From: Ignelater luminosus
Taxonomy: Eukaryota > Arthropoda > Insecta > Coleoptera > Elateridae
Direction of reading: 5' to 3'
Assembly: GCA_011009095.1 (NCBI GenBank)
Contig: VTPC01090598.1
Location: 204,219 to 268,218, forward strand
DNA length: 64,000 nucleotides
In this document: positions 20,933 through 32,957 of the stretch, piece after piece
How positions within the stretch are numbered: position 1 is the stretch's first letter
Layout of the letters: every line of letters starts with the position of its first letter
Notes under the pieces: model-generated
What the model was told of the DNA's origin: nothing
The model's input: the letters and a program-made list of their open reading frames with translations, nothing else
The model's database searches: none
Position numbers and translations under genes: made by a program

Positions 20933-21850
20933 CAGGGTCTGTCCAAAAAGTATCGGAACTGACTTTCTTCTAGTGAAGGGGGCGAGGTGCAGGCTGGCCT
21001 CCCTGAGCAGAGACATTGGCGTGGCATTCCAGGTACACGACGTGACCCTGCTCAATTGCCTTTGTGTCTTTGCAGAGTGTGGATCGCCCTCGAAGTGAGC
21101 AGTTGTTTTGTTGTGTCATCAGGAATCACGACTGAGGGCGCGATTTAACAGAGGCATGCGATCACGTTTTCTATGGAACTGAGCAAATCTGGTGCTGAGA
21201 CTCTTGTCATAATCCGTAAAGCCTACGGAGAGGATGCCATGTCAAAAACACGATTTTGGGAGTGGCACAAAAAGCTTAAGGGAGGAAGGGAAGACGTCGA
21301 GTACGTGCAACGCGCAAGACATCCGTCAACAAACCGAAATGAGGAAAATGTGGCAAAAGCGAAAAAACTTTTGGACTCTGATCGACGTGTGCGTGTGAGA
21401 ATGATCGAGAAAAATTGAATTTACAGAAATCCAGTGTATTCAATTGTGTCAGATGATTTGCAGATGAGGAAAGTGTGCCAAATTGGTTCCAAAGGTTTTG
21501 TCCGAACAACAGAAGGAAACCCGTGTATCGATTTGTCAGTAACTGTTTGAACGTTGAGCTTGAACCTATTATTTTAGACAATAAAAATGACTATTCGAAT
21601 ACGATCCTGAAACGAAAAGACAAAGCGCAGAGTGGCACACCAACGCCTCTCCTCACCCAAAAAAGACCCGCATGAGCAAATCAAAAATTAAATCAGTGCT
21701 CATCGTCTTTTTTGACTCAGAAGGCGTGGTTAACAAGGAGTTTGTATCCGCCTGGCAAACAGTGAATGATCAGTTTTACGTGGAAGTGCTCTAGCGGTTG
21801 AGGTCCGAAAGAAGATTTAACGGATGGCTGAAAACGATGAAGAAACTGAA
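20933..21850 (+). mobile_element. mariner-superfamily element A, 3'-truncated
   Basis: The element begins with CAGGGTCTGTCCAAAAAGTA after TA at 20931-20932. This is the same terminus as element B at 2968. The leader is collinear with that of element B, so both are copies of one family. Recognisable transposase sequence ends near 21800-21850 and no matching 3' inverted repeat follows. Confidence 0.87.
21128..21830 (+). pseudogene. mariner-family transposase (GVQW3-type lineage), broken
   Basis: The start codon position reads ACG (21128) and a stop follows soon after. The frame then gives MELSKSGAETLVIIRKAYGE and MSKTRFWEWHKKLKGGREDV, then KKLLDSDRRVRVRMIEKN before a stop at 21416-21418. Other frames continue with DDLQMRKVCQIG, the YDPETKRQS-like block, KTRMSKSKIKSVLIVFFDSE (including the second-strand block before the middle catalytic residue) and QTVNDQFYVEVL. 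Compared with element B, the middle of the protein is still present. HDNAPSHT and everything beyond are missing. At least four lesions make it non-functional. Confidence 0.86.
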
Positions 21851-23155
21851 CAGGTAGAAAAAAGAAAAGTTTAACTTGGTGAGAAATTGTGCTCTTTGTT
21901 GGGTGCGGCATAGAAATGGCTATCAGGTCCGATGAGAAAAAACGGTGGAAACAACCGCAAACGTACTAACGCCGGGACGTGTTCGGCACGCAGACACCCA
22001 GGACAGAAAGGATCACACACACACTCGCACCAATAATTGCACCTCTCTACCAAGGCGAAAACGTGACGTATACAGCGGAACAGAGACTGTTGGGCCGAAA
22101 GCCTGCGTCACCTCAAAGGTAGGAGGCGTTCTTTAGAATACAGTGGTCTACAGTAAGCAAGGAGAATCTTCGAAATTAAATCTTAAATGCCCTTGTTCAG
22201 TAAATTTTAAGTCATCATTGAATTCTGGGAATTCAGTAACTCTCTCTCTCTCTCTCTGTTAATTAATTTTGAAATACATACATATTACAATAAGCTTTGT
22301 AAATATTTCTTGTTGTCCCGTATAGAAATTTCATCTTTATCAAACAATTGTCTAGAAATCCCAAATCGAATTGAAAAATTTCTAAATTTACTTTGTAGTT
22401 TAAGTCGACCCTGCGCGTTTAAATTCTCAGCATCTACTGTCACTGTATTGTTTAACCTTCGTTGAATCAACGAACCTCAGATCAAATGGCTGCGTTTTAT
22501 TAGGTCTGTTTGTTTGGGTTACACTGCTTACACTTTTACCACTAAGTCGTTTGATTAAAAAGTGGGAAAGTGTATATGTACTGAGTGTAGAAAGAGCGTG
22601 CACTAGAGCGCTTGTTTCATCTTATACAAACTCCACTACATCTAATCTATTTATTTTTTACTTAAGTATGAAAAGTGACACCAGTGGTGGAAACACCAAT
22701 CCCAAGAAAACAAGTCTATTGATAATTTGTTTTGTATAAGTTCAAGTGATTTTCTCTTGGAATTTGTAAGGTAAGATTTATTTCGTCTGGCATTTAGATT
22801 TTGTTATCTACTTAAATTGTTAGGATTTAGTTGTTATCTTGTCACTGTAAAGATTCCCCGCACCTACAGAAAGGTGTATAACATTCGTTTTCAAATTATC
22901 ATATATAAGTTAATGTCGATTCTACCAGGAAAAACCTTGAAAAGATCTGTTTAAATTTATATAACTGCAGAATTCCCAAGCAGCTTAAATTATCCGTAAC
23001 ACTTCATTGTCAGAAATCTTTAAAAAAAAACCAGCTTGAATTCATGTAATCACAAAACCTTTTGAGAAATAAAAAAATCGGAAATATCTACTAACAAGAC
23101 CTTGCTAGATATTGCACAACACTCTAAGATAAAATGGCAGTGCAGACTAAAGTTA
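21851..23155. other. Non-coding DNA with a CT microsatellite
   Basis: Bases 21880-22140 are richer in GC and open on both strands for about 60 codons without recognisable content. A (CT)9 tract lies at about 22239-22258. The remainder is AT-rich and featureless. Confidence 0.5.
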
Positions 23156-23159
23156 AACC

Positions 23160-25700
23160 CGCCGAAGCCTGTCCCCAGTGAGGTTGTGAAAGGGCGAGGA
23201 ATAGAGGAGTAACATCTCTATAAAAAACCAGGATTCAGCTGACTAGGCTGATAGCACGCTATGAGGTACAGCTGACAACAGATCAACGGTCTTAAAAGAA
23301 GAAGATGACGTAATAAGAAAAGTCACAAAGATTGAAGGACGGAAGAGTCAATAGCGTCGGCTAAATAAATAGGTCCTCCAAGATGGGGTTGTGGCGTTAA
23401 ACTTCAGCAACCTAACACATGTAAAAACGAAAAGGAACAAAGAACGAAATCAGCAAAATGATAAGTCTGAATACGGAAAGAAGTAGCCTGGTGGCAATCC
23501 AGACCACAGGTAGAGCGAGCTCTGAGGACCTAGTCTTATCAAAACTCAACCAAAAACCAAACAAACGAAAAAAATCAAGAAGATTCATAACATGTGAAAC
23601 GTGGAATATACGAGAATAGAATAGAAGAGGGGTGGAAGTTACTAAAGAGTTTAAAGAAATCAACATAGACACACTAGGAATAACAGAAACTAAACAGAAA
23701 GGAACTGGAACAGAATGCATAGAAAATGTTAACCACTGCTGAAGAGGGGTAAACAAGAAAGACAGGGCAAAAGCGGGAGTAGGTATTCTAATTAAAAAGA
23801 AGTGATAAAAGCACATTAAAGCATGGGAACCAATTAACCGAAGAATATTGAAAGTATACATCAATATTTATGGAAGAGAAATAGTAATCATCGGAATATA
23901 TGTACCAACGGGCGACACTCCACTTCTATATTGGAAAAAGATAAGGAGTAACAACAATATCAGATAGAGAAAATCATAGCGGGTGACCTAAATGCTAGAA
24001 CAGAAAGAAACGAAAATGACGAGATAGTAAGAAGGTTCAAGAGGTGGCAAGCGACAAGGATGAAAGAATGATAGAAATCTTAAAGACTAACTTAAAGATT
24101 ACCAACGAGTTTGACAGGCATAAAGAAATACATAAATATACATGGACGCAAGAAACAAGAAAGTTTAGAACAGAAATTGACTACATAATAATAAAGAAAG
24201 ACACCATCATAAAAATTAAAGATGTAAAAGCCTGAAAAGGTGCAAAGTGCGGGACAGACCATATATTATTGACAGCGATCGTGGAAATAAAGTGGAAAAG
24301 AAAAAACACAGTTTACAAAAGTAAGACAGAACATGACAAAAAAGAGAAAATACTGCAATTCATAAAAAATAAGAACACGGCGATGGAAAGAAGAGTCTCC
24401 CAACAATAGGAAATAGAAGTAACGGAAACAAAGATTAAGATCATAAAATCTATAAAGAACAATTAAGCACCATTCAAACTAATAAAGTATGGATCAAAAA
24501 AGTTGCATCCTATGATGAGAAATATGTTCCAGAAAGCAATAAAAAGAGAAAACCTACCAAATGGATGGACACACGCATATTATAACCTCGATATTTAAGA
24601 AAGGAAATAGAAAACTATTATTAAGCGTAATTTTATCAATGGGGAGAATATATTAAAAGGTACTGAGAAATAAGATAAAACAGGTAATAGCAGCAAAATA
24701 GGAGAAGACCAAGCAGGCTTTACGACAGGAAGATCATGTAGTGATCACATACACACACTGAAACAACTACTGGAGAAGAAAAAAGCAAAAAACAAAAATT
24801 AGCTTTTGTAGATCTGAAGAAAGCGTGTAATTCTGTACCTATGTAGATCACAACTATAGAAAGCCATGAACAAACTAGAAATGCAGAAAGAACTAATAGA
24901 AGCCACAAAAAACCTCTACAAAGAGAATAATCTGCCCATCTGTCTTTTAGAACGATAAAGGGTTGCTGTACATCATCAACATTATTTAAAATTTATTCAC
25001 ATTAAAAGCATGAAAAAAGAAATGTGAAGACATAGGAGTACCGGTTCGACCAGGTGATGATTGTAGAAGACCCAGGCAACCTAACCTTTATGACGAGGAA
25101 ACTAAAAGAGTACACCAAAGCAGACCTCGAATTAATTTAAAAAAAACAGAATACTTACCAACATCAGAAGGAAAGATAAGTTTAAATACTTGGAATTTCT
25201 AGTAACAAAAACCGCGGCAACAGAGAAAGAGATTACGCAAAGATTAGGACAAACAAAAACAGCAATACGACAACTGAATTCTATTCTATGGGATAGACAC
25301 GTAAGTATGTAGAAAAAGCACAAGTTTACAAAACATGAGTGAGTAGCATTATAACGACGGGGCGGAAAATTGAATAACAAATAAGAAGAACTCCTATAAA
25401 ATAATAGCCACAGAAATATGGAGCCTTAGAAGATACTGTAGAATAACCAGAGTGGATAGCAAAAAGAACGAACAAATAAAATAAAGAGTATCTTTAGGAA
25501 AATAAATAGTGACATACATAAAAGAAAAAAGATTAAATGAGCCGATGACAGCAAATGGATAAAGAGGATAACAAGAAGAAAAAGCGGAAGGCCCAGAAGA
25601 TCATAAAGAAACGAGGCAGACGAAGCTATGAAGAAAAGAGGGCTAAGTGATTGAGAGTAGAACAACATAGACAGATGGAATCGGTTGAGTAAAGGAAGGT
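23160..25700 (+). pseudogene. LINE 2: heavily decayed non-LTR retrotransposon
   Basis: A GC-richer leader at 23160-23560 precedes an endonuclease that opens TWNIRE/WNIRG-like near 23605. It continues TLGITETKQKGTG with the TETK catalytic block, then KAGVGILIKKK and REIVIIGIYVPTGDTPL. The open stretch at 24044-24235 contains YTWTQETRKFRTEIDYIIIK, the end of the endonuclease fold (EIDYI). Reverse-transcriptase traces include QAGFTTGRSCSDHIHTLKQL at about 24710-24770. A C-terminal block, IWSLRRYCRITRVDSKKNEQ, lies near 25420-25480, followed by RGxPED-like sequence near 25580. Stops occur every few dozen codons, and much of the palm domain is deleted. A T-rich run at 25711-25722 lies beyond the end. 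Confidence 0.8.
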
Positions 25701-26205
25701 AGTGAAAACTAGTTTTTTTTTTTGAAAAAATTAATTGATTTTATCTGCAATTTGTTTTTTTTTTATTTAATTGTTTTTGATATTGGTTTGTTGTCTGTAC
25801 TCCCCGATCTATAGTAAAGTTGTTTTGATACCTGCTGTCTAAAGCAGGTTAAGAGTTCTGTGTAAACTGGAAAAGTTGGTTTAGTCATTTTCGCATTGCA
25901 AAGCTATTCTCTGTTTAAATTTTTCTTTTCAATAATTTACAGGTAAAAATCCCTAAATTTCGCCAATAGAGAAAGAAACCCTGAAAATGACCTAAGCCAT
26001 TAAATAGATAAGAGTAAAAAAAACAAAAGATTTTGCAAATGAAAAATGAATTAATGAACCAAAGAGCCAGTTAGTGATGACGATCGCTACCTATAGAAAT
26101 ATTAAAGGACAGAAGGATAACAACCTGAAACAGGGGCCAGGCCAAATATTACAAGACAAAAAATCAATTCCAATAACGCTATGAAATTACAAATTAAGAA
26201 TTAGC
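25701..26205. other. AT-rich spacer between LINE 2 and LINE 3
   Basis: Contains T-rich runs near 25711 and 25757 and no recognisable coding sequence. Confidence 0.5.
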
Positions 26206-26209
26206 AATT

Positions 26210-27530
26210 TAGATGAGTCACAAGAATAAAGACGTATAGCTGAGTAATATTATAAAATTGAACAGAAAAAGAAATGAATAAACCAAATAGGTAATGTCCA
26301 GGGTACACCACAACTAGTTTTGCAAGTGGCCAATTGTTCTTCTATCAGACAAATACATACTATATTACACGAATTAGTCCACACAGCCAAAATAACAATT
26401 GAAAACTATTTCAACAATCCCTACGACGATAGTAACACAACATGGATGGACGAAACAAATGAAGAAATTAACTTCACTAAGGAAAGCATGAAAACCAAGA
26501 TCAAAAAAACTAAAAAATAGAAAAGCTCCCGGTACGAATAGCGTTAATAATAAAATCCTAAAGTACGGAAATGATAAGTTATTAGAAGAATTATAACCTT
26601 TTTACAATAAAATACTAGAAACATAGAAGGCACCAGTTCAATGGAAAGAATATGTGACTATACCGATTTTTAAAATAGGAGAAAAGACCGACCCGAAACA
26701 TTATCGAGCTTTAAGTCCACGGAGTGCCGTCGCGAAACTATTAACTAAGATGATATTGGACGAAGTGAAATAGGGATTAGCAAAAAGCAGCAGGGGTTTA
26801 AACAGAACAGATCCACTACAGACGCTTTATTTATAATTCGCCAGTTAGTAGAAAAATTAATTGGATACAACAGACCGACATTCATGTGCTTTATAGACCT
26901 CACACAAGCCTTCGACAGGGTGAAACTTAAAGATGTGATTACGATACTAAACAAAAGAAAACTAGACCCCCACACCATAGCGGCCATTAGAGAAAATAGC
27001 AACAACAGCACATTCATAAGGGTGGAGAATAAATTTTCAAAAAGGATATCTATTTCTACCGGCATACGACAAGGCGCCAGTTTAAGCCCTATTTTATTTA
27101 ATCGTATTATGGATAAAATTATCAAGAAAGTTAAGGATAAGGAAATCAAAATAATATACTCTGCGGATGACGCAGTTTTAATATCGGAAGACGAAGATAA
27201 TCTGCAAAGACTCCGGAAAAATTTAATATGACCATATCTGTCAATAAGACGCAATCCCTTACAATCGCTAAGGAACCCAGAAGATGCAGTTAGCAGACTA
27301 CAACGAAAATGTAAAACAAGTCAGACTACTAAAGCGGCAATATGTAGTATCGGAATTGTTACATGACATAATGTAAAAAAACAAATATATGAGAATAAAA
27401 GCAAAGTCAGAATCTACAAGACTTCTTTTTAAAGAAACAGTAAGAATAAATAGGAAAATTTACACTGGGCGTCTTACTTTAATACAAGGAATTAATCAAC
27501 CAACTTTAAAGGAGTTTAATTAATAAGTTA
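26210..27530 (+). pseudogene. LINE 3: 5'-truncated non-LTR reverse transcriptase
   Basis: The copy starts in the linker (ENYFNNPYDDSN at about 26400) and enters the reverse transcriptase with NRKAPGTNSVNNKILKYGND, the KAPGxDxI block. WKEYVTIPIFKIGEKTDPKH and an ALSP-like stretch follow. The best preserved part, 26884-27231, has CFIDLTQAFDRVKLKDV (motif A) and TGIRQGASLSPILFNRIMDK (motif B). IIYSADDAVLISEDEDNLQR is motif C, with SADD instead of the usual YADD. Traces of the C-terminal region follow in other frames to about 27530. It lacks an endonuclease and is not functional. Confidence 0.85.
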
Positions 27531-27539
27531 ATAAAATAA

Positions 27540-29580
27540 AGAACCAGTATAACATAACAATATCTACCTATCAAGGGCTATACAGAATCTAAAAGTTAAC
27601 AACCTGAAATAGAGATAGGATGAAATCGATGCTCTCGCAAAACGGAAAATTTAATTACAGAAGTGATGTTATGTAAAAAGCAAAGAATGATCGTTACAAA
27701 ATGTTTAAATGTCTTTTATATATATCTTCCCTTTAAATCTAATCCTTGGGGGCTTACAAATCCTGGAGATGAAGGTGGAAAACTACCAATTTCTAATTTT
27801 CCCTAAGATTATACATTTTACAAGAAATCCTTTACTTACTTGTCATGCCCAATTTATTACTGATATCAGAGATATCCTACTTATCATTTGGTTATGATGA
27901 ATATACATTCTAATATAAAGAATAATTTATGTACATTGAACATTCTCTGAAGCATTTGATATAAGGTTTTGTTTTACTGCTAGCCTATTTAAATAAAGGC
28001 AAATACTATACAGGGAAAATAGTAAAATAATAAATTGTTTAATATTAAACAGTATTAAAATATGTTTTAAGTATTAACCAATGAAAACTTAACATTCTCT
28101 TTCCAATCTCTTCTCTTGAAAGTTCTTTTATTAAATATGAAGTGGAAACAACAAACTTAATTAAAATATTATTTCAAAAGATAATAACAGGAAGAAGTAA
28201 AATGTTTAAATAATAATTAGAAAGTAAACGAAACTTCAAGATCTTTACCTTGGTGTTTTGATAACATAAAACCGCGGAAACTCACTGAAAAATACTCTCG
28301 AGATCCCGGCCAAGAGAAGGGATCCAAACTTGTAACAACAATGGCTTATCTGCGGAAGATAGCGCAACATGAATTATGCAGAAACCAAACTATCTCTTCT
28401 ACCTCTGCCAACAACTAACTCCCTATCTGCACTTCTACCGCACTGAACTTCCATTCTGTATCATTAATAATTTAAAAATTTCTTAAAATAACTAATAACA
28501 GCCAAAAGCAATATTTAGATACTCTAAGAATATTTTATTAAAGAAGATTTTATAATCACTACATAATAGAAAATTGAAATTCCTTGTATAAAGTGAGATT
28601 TAAGTTATATTTACTAACATTTATTATTAAAGAAAATCTGCTGTTACAGAATGCTGCTCACTGCCGCCAGTTTATCATGGTCGAAAAACGTTTACCTTGC
28701 AATATTTTAATACTTTATTTGGTTTGCAAGTGATGTGCTCTGATATTTGGGTAAATATTGAACACATTATTCATGTATGTATGATACGAGTGCTTGTGCA
28801 TATTTTACACGTGTCACTACCTTGTTTAAACGGCCATGATTTTACACGTGACAAATTATATCGGTTGTTTGTACAAATGGCTTACGCATTTTAAAGCGGT
28901 ACATGTTGGTAATTTCAATGTGCGGTTTTTCTTTCTTTGAAGAATTTATGTGGAAAGGTTTTGAAAAATGTCCCTTTTCGGTAAGTATAGAAGAAAATCA
29001 CTGTCTGAATTTATTTAATTAATTAATACAGGTCATTTTTAAATTGTAATTTGGTTTTTTAACAGATATCTTTTGACCGCTAATTAATACTTAATGCTAG
29101 GAGATGGAACGGGTGTTAATATTTCAAAGGTGGATACCGTAATAAATAAAATATTTCGGAATTTATTTCTGTTCTTGCACAAATCAATTTCTTATTTTAT
29201 TAATTTGATAAAAATGGACTTTTCTGTATAAAAAATCTACATCGCATTGTTTCTTACTAAAGAAAGATGTGGAGTAAATTGATGTAGAAAGTTTCGTTAT
29301 CCTTTATTACATGGTGATAGACGTCAGAGTTTATGACAATTTCAAAGATGAAGCAGAAAACGAAAGAAATGGTAGCTCATAACACTTTAAAAATGAAATT
29401 AGTAGAAAGGTTTTGTTACGTATTGCTCTTATAACAATAAAAAATAAATTTAAGAAAGTCGAGACGAGCCTTCTTTAATTGTCACATTGTGAGATGATGA
29501 AGTCGCTTGCAAACTAAAATTGAAAAGAATAGAAACTAAACTTAAACTGGACAGACGAAAACTCATGAACCAAATTTGGT
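27540..29580. other. AT-rich non-coding DNA
   Basis: About 2 kb with no recognisable gene. The short open frames at 27709-27897 and 28697-28894 have no known motifs. Confidence 0.5.
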
Positions 29581-30349
29581 AAAGGATTAACATTATTAAG
29601 TCGGCATCAAGGACACATAAATTAGTCTCCACCCCAAGAAACAGACACAAACATTAACAAGTCCGCATTAAGGACAGTTAGCTACAGAGAGCTCCCAATA
29701 CCACTCCAGGTACCACAGTTCAAGTCGCTGTAGTCGAATCCGAACAACTTAGTAAAAAATTTACGCCCCTTTGTAGAGTTTCAGAGTTCAAACACATTCA
29801 ATCCAAAAAGACATCAATTATAAGAACAAACAGAGAAGAATTCATCAACATACAACGGATTTAGAAATCATCCAACTTGAGTGGGTTCTACATGATAGCA
29901 TCTAACAACTTCGTGTAAGGTACCATTATATTACACATTAAACACCAACATGCAAAAAATGACCTTCATAAAAAGGTAAGGCATTTATTTTCTATAATAG
30001 TATTAGTAAACAATAGTAGTAGATTTCTGGCAGAGACAAACCTACTTCAGAGACCTAGCAACCCTGCTTACGCGAGCTTCTGATTTTCCTCAATCCAAAA
30101 ACCGAAAAAAATTATATCCTACCTCTAACATCCTTACTCCTCCAAAAGTCGTTTTTTCCTACTCTAATCCATCTTCCAATCCGCCCCGCAAGTGTGGAAG
30201 ATTATGGCAAAACACTCTCTATCATGGCGAGTTCAAAACAAAACGGAAGGTAGGTAAAGCAATCACCGTCAAAGCATTCCTCTGAAAGAAGGTCTGCCTT
30301 AAGAATTCTAGGGAAGGCAAAAATTCGCCCGTATCATCATCAAAGGAAA

Positions 30350-31181
30350 AACTACTCATCGCAACTTATAATATAAGAACCATGAGAACACAAAAACATC
30401 TAAAAGAATTGGAACAAAAACTAGAACATATCAAGTGGGACGTACTGGGATTATGAGAAAAATGTTGTACACTGAAATCTGGACATGTGATTTTTTAAAA
30501 TAATTCAGACTAAGACCCGCACCACGGAAGAGTAGCCCTCCTAATAAACAAAAGAAAAGAATGTTTACCAAATTCCACACCATTTCAAACCGTGTTATAT
30601 ATGTCACGATAAAACTATCCAAGAGATATACGATACAGATCATCCAAGTGTACGCTCCTACCACTGCATCAGAAGATGAGTTTGTGGAAATATTCTACGA
30701 GGATGTAACAACTGCCAGGCGAGCAGATAACACACACTACTGCCTAGTCATCAGCGACTTCAATGCTAAAGAGGGAACAAAAATAAACAACTTTGAAATC
30801 ATAGGAAAGTTTAATATCAAAAACAGAAATAACCGCGGTGAAAGACTAATAGAATACCTACAAAATGAACAACTCTACTGTATGAATACCTACTTCAAAA
30901 AACCACTCAAGATGAAATGGACATGGCAAAGTCCAGATGAGAGAACTAAGAATGAAATCGACTTTATCTTGGCAACGAACAAATCTATGGTCACAGATGT
31001 CTCGCTGATAAATAAAATACACACGGGTAGCGACCGCAGACAGCTAAGAATCACAATCAAAATTAGCGTAAAATTCGAACGACGACGACGCAAACTAATC
31101 AAGAAATTCTGCCCAACAATAGATGCAAAAACGAAGAAAAATACCAACAGGAGCTCAAACACAAACTTACACCGCTGCTAA
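30350..31181 (+). pseudogene. LINE 4 endonuclease domain
   Basis: LLIATYNIRTMRTQKHLKEL opens the endonuclease at about 30354, followed by IKWDVLGL and a stop near 30455. After a frameshift the open stretch 30561-31181 carries IQVYAPTTASEDEFVEIFYE, LVISDFNAKEG (the GDFN active-site block, here SDFN), MKWTWQSPDERTKNEIDFIL and TGSDRRQLRITIKI, which holds the SDHR-type catalytic block as SDRR. The family normally has a histidine in that last block; its replacement by arginine would remove a catalytic residue. The domain order and spacing match insect endonuclease-reverse transcriptases. Confidence 0.87.
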
Positions 31182-31559
31182 ACTTTGAAAACCTAGAATT
31201 AGACGATCTAACTCAAAAAGTCACAAAGGACACAAACTGCAAGAAAAAAGGCAGTAACTCAAACAAAACCAAAAGAAATAAAAATAACCAACGAAACAAA
31301 ACAACTAATTAACTTGAGACGAAACTTAAATAGAAACTCCGACAAATATAAACAAATCAACAAGGCCATAAAACAGTAAATCAGAAAAGACAAGCAAAAT
31401 TATAACAAGAATGATAAAAAATACAACTGAAAACAACAAAAACATTAAAGTCTTAAGAAACATAACATCACATGGTCAAAAGCGAATGTACCGTATAAGA
31501 CAAAAATGGTCAATTGATTACAGGCACAATAGAAATCTCTAAAGATCGAAGAGTTTTTT

Positions 31560-32349
31560 ACAGAATTGTAAGAGTCAAAGATGCCAAACCCAAAAACAAA
31601 TCTACCAAAAATAACAATACGAAAGGTCAATTCTGAAAAGATACCTACAATCACCTCTCAGGAAATACATACAACTTTACAACAAATGAAGAATGGGCGG
31701 TGCCCAGGAGAAGGCCAAATATTAATAGAAATGTTAAAAATGGGAGAAAAACCGCTAACTAAAGCAATCCAACTAGTGATGAATCGCTGTATCAATGAAG
31801 GCAAAATACAAACAAGCTGGAAAAACGCGGAAGTGATATTGTTATTCCATAAAGATGACACCGCTGACATGGGGAACTATAGGCCAATTAGTCTATTATC
31901 GCATCTGTATAAGTTGCTAACAAGAATCCTTACAAACAAACTGACAAGCAAACTGGACTTTTATCAACCTGTCAAACAGGCTAGATTCAGGAAAGGTTTT
32001 AGTACCATTGACCACCTTCAATCCTTGCGAACGCTGATTGAAAAATGCGAAGATTACAACCTTCCATTACACGTAGGGTTCGTAGATGTCCAAAAGGCTT
32101 TCGACTCAGTGGAGTTCTGGTCAATATTCGAAGAACTAAACTACACAAGAATAGACTCCCATTATACCACCTTGCTGAATAACATCTATACAAGCGCCAC
32201 CATGCACGTTAAGATCAATGAAACCGCCAATAGTTTGAGAAAAATACCATTACAAAGAAGCGTCAGACAAGGAGATACCATTTTTCGCAAGCTCTTTACA
32301 CTGGCGCTAGAAAACGTATTTAAAGAATGAACTGGGAAGAAATGGTAAT
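31560..32349 (+). pseudogene. LINE 4 reverse transcriptase, catalytic box deleted
   Basis: A 250-codon open stretch at 31581-32330 contains LQQMKNGRCPGEGQILIEML, AEVILLFHKDDTADMGNYRP and ISLLSHLYKLLTRILTNKL. QARFRKGFSTIDHLQSLRTL, HVGFVDVQKAFDSVEFWSIF (motif A) and SVRQGDTIFRKLFTLALENV (motif B) follow. The stop at 32328-32330 comes just after motif B. The next recognisable family sequence is the EYVYLEQLTKLGKPNRTTEI block at about 32457. The FADD motif C and surrounding bases are therefore lost in a deletion near 32335-32400. Without motif C the enzyme cannot polymerise. Confidence 0.88.
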
Positions 32350-32439
32350 AGTAATAATAAGTAGAAATGAGTACAAATGAACTATGAGAAAACAAAAATA
32401 ATTTCAAACAGCTAAAGACAAATTTAAATAAACCAACAA

Positions 32440-32957
32440 ACCATACAAAATGTCCCTGAATACGTCTATCTGGAGCAACTCACTAAGTTGGGAAAACCAA
32501 ACCGAACTACCGAGATCACAAAACGAACAAATAAGTTTGCGGAAAAAGGTATGGGACACGTGTGTTCTGTACGTAATGAGATATGGCACAGAAGCAATGG
32601 CAATAACACATAAAAGCGCAAACAAATTAAAAGTCTTCTAGACCGAGTTCAAAACATAGAAATTAGGCGCCGCACAAAGGTCACAGACATTACAGAAAAA
32701 GTCCTAAAGCAAAAATGGAGTTGGGCCGGACTCGCCGCGAAAAAGCCTCCAAAACATTGGGTAAACCGACTCATACGATTGCGACCTAAGACATCAAAAA
32801 GGAACGTCGACAGACCACAGAAAAGATGGGCAGACGATATCAAAGAGATAGCGGGCAAAAACTGGTTGCAAACTGCGCAAAATAAAGAAACTTGTCACAA
32901 CAGGAAGCCTATGTCCAGCAGTGGACGAGAGAGGGCTGAAAGAAGAAGAAGAAGAAG
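32440..32957 (+). pseudogene. LINE 4 C-terminal region
   Basis: Frames here give EYVYLEQLTKLGK, KKVWDTCVLYVMRYGTEAMA and KSANKLKVF, then IEIRRRTKVTDITEKVLKQK, WSWAGLAAKKP and RPQKRWADDIKEIAGKNWLQ, ending EAYVQQWTREG. These are the conserved C-terminal blocks of the same LINE family, in the expected order, with two frameshifts. A GAA repeat follows directly. Confidence 0.85.

Larger units (their letters stand above)
29590..32957 (+). mobile_element. LINE 4: endonuclease-reverse transcriptase element with GAA tail
   Basis: A leader (about 29590-30340) contains AAGTCGGCATCAAGGACA and its near-copy AAGTCCGCATTAAGGACA 61 bases later. Endonuclease, reverse transcriptase and C-terminal domains follow in one orientation. 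The 3' end is a GAA microsatellite at 32939-32957, right after the final codons EAYVQQWTREG. That tail is typical of elements that prime on short microsatellites. Array repeat copy 3 begins immediately beyond. It is the best preserved LINE in the window but carries frameshifts and a deletion over the catalytic box. Confidence 0.87.

Noticed and set aside
23412..23864. 150-codon minus-strand open frame with hydrophobic segments
   Set aside because: It is the exact antisense of the LINE 2 endonuclease region; the plus strand has the recognisable motifs.
26745..27254. 169-codon minus-strand open frame that looks like a membrane protein
   Set aside because: It is antisense to the LINE 3 reverse transcriptase, where motifs A to C are on the plus strand.
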